From: Apostichopus japonicus
Taxonomy: Eukaryota; Echinodermata; Holothuroidea; Aspidochirotida; Stichopodidae
Assembly: GCF_037975245.1 (NCBI RefSeq)
Contig: NC_092580.1
Span: forward strand, 12,369,501 to 12,433,500
Direction: 5' to 3'
DNA length: 64,000 nucleotides
Shown: one piece after another, positions 57,803 to 64,000 of the stretch
How positions within the stretch are numbered: the first letter of the stretch is position 1
How the letters are laid out: every line of letters starts with the position of its first letter
The notes under the pieces: model-generated
Databases searched by the model: none
What the model was told of the DNA's origin: nothing
The model's input: only the letters and a program-made list of their open reading frames with translations
Translations under genes and position numbers: made by a program

Positions 57803-60800
57803 CTGCAAAGATGGAGAGAAGTTATCCTCTACAGCAAGCCCGTAGCCAGAGTTGTATGTTTTATTTGTTTTCGGAGGGGAGGGGAAAAGGCTGGGGTTAC
57901 AAATGTTCGCCTATGTCTATCTATGGGGGGAATCTTAGCTGAGGATAGAGTCATAGCAGCAGGGAGAAAGTGAGGAATTTTGGTTTGGGTAGAGGGAGAC
58001 GACTAGATGCAAAATGGTACTATCGTTTCCATCATTTCAACTAGTACATTTGTGTCATACATTTCAGTTTAAATGTTGTCAGTGTGTAGGATATTGCGCA
58101 CATGTGTGTCTTATAGCGCAAGACATTTGAAGAAAGTCAGAACAATGTTGGGGTGGGGTGGGGAGCAGGACATGCCCCCCCTCCCCTCCATCTGCAGCCC
58201 TGCTATAGATAGGATGTCCAGTACAGAGGTTTAATATGACTCTGATGAAGCAAGATGAGCTTTGATGGTGATATCTAGGTAATCCAATAAACTGGTTCCC
58301 TTTCATTTATCAATTGTCAGCAGATTCTCTCAAGGAATCTGGGCAATATCTTTATTGTTCGTCTGATAGGGACAAAGTTGCTTTAGTGCCAACAGTTACT
58401 GACAAGAATGACTTCAGCCACGATTCTTACATGCAAAGCAATTTGATCATATCTATGTGTTGCTACACCAGGGAGAGCCGATGCTAAGAACCTTTGTATG
58501 TTTCTTTATTGAAAGCAACTGATGTTCTAAAAAATTTTAACATCTGTTCTGATGCTAATATATACAAACAATCTATTAATCAAAACAAACTATGCAAATA
58601 CATCATATGGTCAATACCATTGATAATGCCTGTGTATATTTGTTTGTTTCTCTAGTGCCCTTCATATGTTTATTTCTCTAACTGATTTATAAGTTACTGA
58701 TAAATGTTATTTCTGTTCCAAACATACGAACAATTAATTTTAAATTGAATCGGGTGAAACTGGTAGAGATACGTTATTATGCTGGATACACAACAGACTA
58801 CGTTATGGTTCCTTTCAAAGAGAGTCAGTCACTCCAAAAATTATAAATGGAAGAACCAAAAAAGGGAAGTATGTAAGTACAATTCCAACTTTCACTTGTT
58901 AAACTGTAGAGCAACAATCTAAAATCACTTCCAATCAACAACCACAGGTTAGAGTCATGCTGTCACCTACAATCGGCCAACAAACAGCATGGCACAGTAA
59001 GCAATGGAAAACTGCATTGTATCTTAATGCTACACTACCGAACAATGTCTGAAATTCAAAGTACATAAAACCATCGAAAGGAGGCCCTACAGTCCCCAGC
59101 AAAATCTCTACCCCCCTCCCCTCCCCTCCCTAGGCAGACAAGTTACTGTACATAAAGCTGTCAGTACAAGTTAAAAATTACTTCAAATATATTTTAGTTG
59201 ATAACTTAACATTGCAAGAGAGAACAGATGTTTAGTGCTGTGCACATATGAAGGACATGCGAAAAACTGTTCTCACCTGGCAAACTTTTGAAGACAAATA
59301 TTTAAGAAAAAATCAATTCAACAAGCTGCTCAATGCAGATTATATATATATTATCTTGGCTTGAATTATTGCCAAGTCTAAGACTTGTCATATTTAGACT
59401 TGTTCAGCGTTGTGTGTGCTGGAACATTAATCCTGTGATATTTCCATAGGGAAACATTAATTCTGTGATATCTCCCATTAGGGAATAGAACATTTCGAAG
59501 CTGTGTCGGGAAGTTATCCACCACAGGCTATCTCTATCACGTAGACCAATGATGGTTGGGTTTGTGTATCCTGACTGGGAAGTGTGAGGTGAGGGGCATA
59601 GAGGTGTGTAGAGGTGAATGGGGGGGGGGGTAGAGGCAGAGGAGAGGGGGGGTAGTGGGAGTTATTCACCACAGATATCTCTATCACTTATACCAATAAT
59701 GATGGTTAAGGCCCGGTCACACTATACCGATTTTTTATCGGAATACTATCCGATTTTCCCGGAGGAATCGAAACAGCCTGTATTTCGTTCAGGTCTTCTA
59801 TCCACAGTGATAAAGGACCTGATTTGCTATCTGTTGAGCCATTCCGATGTGGGATAGCCCTCTCCTAACTTTTGATATTAACTCCGTTTCCTTTTATCGG
59901 ATAGCTATCCGATTTCTCTTCCGATTTTTATCGTTTTTCGATGTGACTTCACTTCAGAATGTAGTCGGTTCCAGAACCACTCAGATTTGGAGTAGGTATT
60001 CGAATATTCCACTGCATTCATTACATTCACTACCACAAACCTCACTCTTCGGCCTAAAATCGGAAAAATCAGACCGTATTCCGATAAAATATCGCTGTAG
60101 TGTGACCGGGCCTTTAGGTTTGTGTTTCCTGACTGGGAACTTTGGGAAGGGTGAGGGGCATAGAGGGGGGTAGAGGTGAGGGGGGTACATGGGGGGAGCA
60201 AAAGAGTAAAATTGCAATGTCTGAATTTTCTAATTTAACCTTTAGAAATCCTGCTTACTTATAGCACGCTACACATCTACTGGGATTTTCTTAGTCTTTC
60301 GTTACCCTGTTTTGCATACAATTTCATGTTGAAGTAGGTCACAATTTAAGTATGTGTAACATAACCTGTTGATGACCGTAATCTCAAATGATCTTTTCCT
60401 TCCTCTCTCTACATGTCACAAGCAACAAATGGATTGGTCAATCTGACCACCATATCCTGACCACAGATTACTCTGCTAAAGCAATGTGACTCATATACTG
60501 GATTTTTGGTTTCATTCCACATCATGAATTATACAACACTGTTTATATGTAAATATATTCATAAACAGGAGTATATAAAGTATAATAATAATTAATGCTG
60601 TTTGGATTTTATAAACCATAATCCCGAGAATATATTGACTTGTCAAGTTTCAAATAGTGGCATAAATTTCAATTTTTTTATTGGGGGGGGGGGGGGGAGT
60701 TTTCCCCAAAAAACACTGTAATACTGCTGTAAATATTATGAAAAAATTGTCCAGGTGGCTAAACAAAGTGGATTGAATCAAATTCATTAATTTACTCACT

Positions 60801-62444
60801 CAGTAATCTTCACATATTTGGAAAAGAAAAACAAAACTAGGACGTTCTCTTAGTGTGCTAAACTACATATCATGACTTAACCAAAAATAGGTACGTTTGG
60901 ACGGCTTTTAATTACCAAAAGTCTGGTTTAACGATCAAATCACTCCCAAAACTAATTGTGGAGCTTTACAATTTGAAATATTGCTGTTTGCAAGTAATCC
61001 ATAGAAAAGTGTAGTGTTCCTTTTTAAAGATTATTACCAAAAATATTCGCTGTCTATTGACGATAGGTCTCAGAATGTTAAATCTAGGTTGGAAAGACAA
61101 GGGGGAGAGAGTGGGACGGGACAGGAGAGGTGGGAGGCAGGAAGGTCGGCCAGGACTGACTATAACATGTTTTGATAAATAATGCAGGGGGGTTGTGTGT
61201 AAACAATATACATATATATATATTCAGGATAAAAAAAATCACGGTATGCTGTACATATATACTGTACAGTATTCAAATGGTACCCACATGCTTCCTTACA
61301 TCTTGTATGCAGTGGCGTTGAAAGCCAGGTCGGGCCTGGGTACAGATATGTCACCGGGGTCCCCTTATTGCGCTCTTCATGTTTACTTAAAACTATGTCA
61401 TGAGTATAAGAATACACTATTTTTCATCCCTAAATTTTCTCCAGCCCCTCCAAATTTCTCTCTGGGCTCCTTAATTGACCCAGGCCCCAGGGTTGTAGCC
61501 TCCTCTGATAACCCTATAAACCAGTTCTTCTTTACATACGGTATTTCCCCGTATGAGTGGTAGGACAAACTTCTGAATGAGTCTCATATCTACATCAAAC
61601 TAGCCATTTGTTGCAGGTACATACCTATGTCTGGTGGGAGGGGGAAAGAGGGTCATATCAGGGCAACCTTTTAGCGGTAGTCTAACTGGCTGAGACGACC
61701 AAATTCTGTTCGGATAACCAAAATCATTTTTGGAGGTCGTCCCGCTGACAACTAGTTGCTTGCTCTAAATTCAGATAGCATTGTACATAACCCCCTAAAT
61801 ATTGTAGGTAAAATGATGAATATGTGTCACTCCTCCGTCACTTTGAGGGTGCTGAAATAAGAAATATTTTCAGAAAACTATATTGGCTGTTCAGACAACC
61901 AACATGTAACACCTAGTTGTCCGAGGAACAAACAGAGGTTCCAGAGGGACAACCAATGGGACAATCTTCTAATTTGCTCTGGTATTAAACATGCTAGTGA
62001 GATATTCTACATCCACATTCTTTCTTATAGAGTGCACGGTTGTGTTGGGGGGAGGGTGGGGTAAAACCATTTTTTCACCCTTCCACCTCTTACAGTAGCC
62101 TTGCTTAACCATGGGGTGGATGCACACCCCTTGCTTGTGAGTAAAAAGGCCTCCAGGGGCGTTTGAAACTATAAGCACCAACAACAAATTTCCTGAAAAA
62201 GTATCCTACTAAGTTCATCCATAGCTTGTAAATGTGGTGCAATGGTATATTTTAATTGCTGAGGGTTTGTGAGCTGTGGCAAAGGTCAATGAACGATGTC
62301 CTACCTGGGTCCGGGGTGTAACTTCGTGAGGATTAGCAGTCATATTCGTTCCCAGAATGCATCTCACCCTTGACGAGTACAAGTGATCTCCAAGAATCTT
62401 GCACATCTTTTGTCCCAGATGGACTTGCAATTGGTGATGTCGCA
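57614..62444 (-). CDS. RPUSD3: RPUSD3-like pseudouridine synthase, last two exons
   Basis: Exons 62305-62444 and 57614-57802 join in phase 0 across a 4.5-kb intron. The first contains QLQVHLGQKMCKILGDHLYS and SRVRCILGTNM, the RluA-family QLR(V)H and GD-x-x-Y region. The second contains LVPLHLHWYH, then IPGVGQTACPLLPYF, then a Leu-rich end. Both match the RPUSD3 C-terminus as I remember it. The first exon enters in phase 1, so upstream exons must lie beyond 62.45 kb; I could not find them before the edge. Together with the N-terminal exons at 1.8-3.3 kb on the same strand this makes two non-overlapping halves, which cannot be one collinear gene within this window. Confidence 0.8.
57803..59500 (-). 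other. RPUSD3-like intron, first part
   Basis: Unique AT-rich intronic sequence with C/G homopolymer spots (58166-58185, 59107-59130). Nothing else is supported. Confidence 0.4.
59513..60180. repeat. 100-bp duplication, second copy split by a MITE
   Basis: Copy 1 (59513-59617) reads TTATCCACCACAGGCTATCT ... GATGGTTGGGTTTGTG ... GAGGGGCATAGAGGTG. Copy 2 has the same order but is interrupted after GATGGTTA (59708) and resumes at 60114 with TTAGGTTTGTG. Copy 1 thus represents the unoccupied site. Confidence 0.75.
59709..60113. mobile_element. Harbinger-like MITE with TTA target duplication
   Basis: Ends AGGCCCGGTCACACTATACC and its near reverse complement (GTAGTGTGACCGGGCCT) bound 405 bp. TTA occurs directly at both sides (59706-59708, 60114-60116), and comparison with the empty duplicate copy confirms a 3-bp duplication. 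A TWA 3-bp target is typical of PIF/Harbinger transposons. The interior is rich in CCGAT/ATCGG words and has no transposase. Confidence 0.8.
60181..62304 (-). other. RPUSD3-like intron, remainder
   Basis: No exon is recognised. There is a poly-G run at 60684-60698, short (TA) stretches near 61210-61222 and AT-rich unique sequence. Confidence 0.4.
62305..62444 (-). CDS. RPUSD3: RPUSD3-like penultimate exon
   Basis: Acceptor CTATTTGTACTCAG and donor CAG-GTAGGA bound 140 nt, phase 1 in, phase 0 out. RHHQLQVHLGQKMCKILGD and HLYSSRVRCILGT are the family core. Confidence 0.85.
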
Positions 62445-64000
62445 CTGAGTACAAATAGAGAGAGAGAGGGGACAGTAAGTACAAGTAGAGAGAGGGAGAG
62501 TGTGCACAGAATTAAAGTCCATTAGCAAGCTGACTTAAAATGACAATTAGATTCGTTAGTGTAGATATGTGATATTCCTTTTCTTAAATTAAAAATAAAA
62601 TTTGGGTGCCATTCATTTTTCTATATCTTTTCAATGTTCAAGATGCTCACCCATTAAAGCATTATAAAATGTCTGGAAGCCTAAATTACTATAAAATTTG
62701 ATGAAGTCAATAAAGAAAAAAAAGGTCCTCAGAGGAGGCCAAATATGTCTGTTAATCCACTGTGCTCTAAATTCTGAAACGGTAATCTATTGACAAAACA
62801 GTGTAATATAGCATCAAGGTACTGCAGGATAAATGCCAGCATTATACTTTTGCTTCACAAATTTCAGACCACACGAGTATTATGTTTTACTATAATTTGA
62901 TATGCTTTGTGAGGAGATGACTTAAATAGATATGTGCTAAACTAGGTAGATCAGCCGCTTTGTTTGTTGAGACTGCTGTTTATGTTCCAATTTGTAATGG
63001 GCCCTCTACCCAAGTGTTTCAACCTCCTTTTCAAGAAACTGAAAATATCAACCATCTCACAGCTATTCAGTATTAGGGCTCCGCAGTCAAGCCAAAGTAA
63101 ACAACGGTTTCATTAATAAACTGAATTGTTACAGTAAAATAAACCTTGGTTGTGGAAATTTACAAGGAAAAGTTGCACTTAAGTGTCTTCGGAGTTCTGA
63201 CAATGACTGACCTTATTTAATAAGTAAGAATCCAAATAAAATCCTACTTTTAATGGAGCTTATTGTGCATTATTTCCTCTTTAATTTGCAATTTTATCCT
63301 CACGCTCTAACTCACAAATGTTCATTACTTCAATATGGGTTATGAATTCAAGGCAATAGCTCCCACCCACATTATTAAATGCAAATTAATAGGCTTGATC
63401 TAGTGGTTCATCTTCTACAAAGAAAAAAAAAACACCTGAAGGGCTCTATAGTGAGATCCTGCCACATTATAAAGAGAACACTTTCAATGTAAATCTGCAC
63501 ACAATACTTTCCAGCCTTGACTATTATTTTCTTCAAGCAATCACCACGGTTCTTGCAGTATATTAATATGGATCAACAAATAAACAAACAAACCCCAGGG
63601 ATATTTCGGCAACAACTGGTTTTCGAGGAAAATACCCAATAGCCAACTTGATTTTGATGTTTGATATGTACCCTGGACAATGTTGTTCTTGCACCCATGT
63701 AGATTGACCTAACTAGATTTGACCTAGATTATTATGTGCAAATAAGGAAATCATAGGGTACATCTACTCTGAAGGGCCACAGATTAGATAGGTACTCTGA
63801 TGGTAGCAATACAAGCAATAGTGATAACACAGACTTTTAATACCATAAGTCATACTGAGTCACATACGTAAAACTCTGTAAATGATAACAATTGGCTTTA
63901 GACAAATGAAGTCTATATCTGAGATGGCCTTTTGAATGGTTAGCAAACAATCCAAAATGAGTTTAACTGTAAAACTGATAGCCATCCAACTTAAAGGGTA
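62445..64000 (-). other. probable RPUSD3-like intron to the window edge
   Basis: A GA-rich stretch (62456-62502) supplies the polypyrimidine tract of the exon at 62444 on the minus strand. I looked for the missing catalytic exons on the minus strand up to 64000 and found none I can support. Confidence 0.4.

Noticed and set aside
59847-60217. Open frames of about 100 residues on both strands
   Set aside because: They fall in the Harbinger-like MITE, whose inverted ends create mirrored frames.

Overview
The window looks like nuclear DNA of an invertebrate deuterostome, most likely an echinoderm and possibly a sea cucumber. This is an inference. It rests on split genes with long AT-rich introns, many short terminal-inverted-repeat elements, tRNA-derived SINEs, Penelope-like elements, dispersed satellites built on the AGGTCA half-site, frequent TAGGCCTA-type words, an intronless TRIM gene and animal-specific families (adducin, RPUSD3, BEN). 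There is no bacterial gene organisation. Most long open frames are translations of microsatellites or transposons and are left out.

Layout. 1-3.3 kb: N-terminal half of an RPUSD3-like mitochondrial pseudouridine synthase on the minus strand, running off the left edge. 5.3-8.6 kb: three inverted-repeat elements, one an hAT-type MITE with an 8-bp target duplication. 10.5-13.2 kb: tandem 143-bp AGGTCA-rich satellite. 14.4-16.6 kb: complete single-exon TRIM protein (RING, two B-boxes, coiled coil, beta-propeller). 19-20.2 kb: microsatellites and a MITE with internal repeats. 21.3-29.5 kb: plus-strand gene with a SAM-like domain split over three exons; its large intron holds an inverted satellite array, a tRNA-Ser-derived SINE and a broken Cys-rich zinc-finger gene interrupted by another SINE. 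31.8-32.2 kb: acidic terminal exon. 34.3-35.3 kb: tandem tRNA-like heads and a foldback element. 36.3-38.4 kb: a 2.17-kb inverted-repeat element with minisatellite arms, followed by a second copy of the hAT-type MITE.

42-51 kb holds two interleaved minus-strand genes. Six adducin exons cover the tail and the basic MARCKS-like C-terminus. A five-exon BEN-domain gene has four exons inside one adducin intron and its probable first exon upstream of an adducin exon. Two Penelope-like fragments lie in the same introns. 53.4-55.2 kb: nested hAT-type elements. 57.6-62.4 kb: the last two exons of an RPUSD3-like gene on the minus strand, with a Harbinger-like MITE in the intron.

Exon boundaries were found by eye from splice signals, phase agreement and remembered family motifs. 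Three gene models (left RPUSD3, adducin, acidic exon) contain an internal stop or frame change within otherwise coherent coding sequence. This could be allelic, pseudogenic or consensus error; the sequence alone cannot decide.
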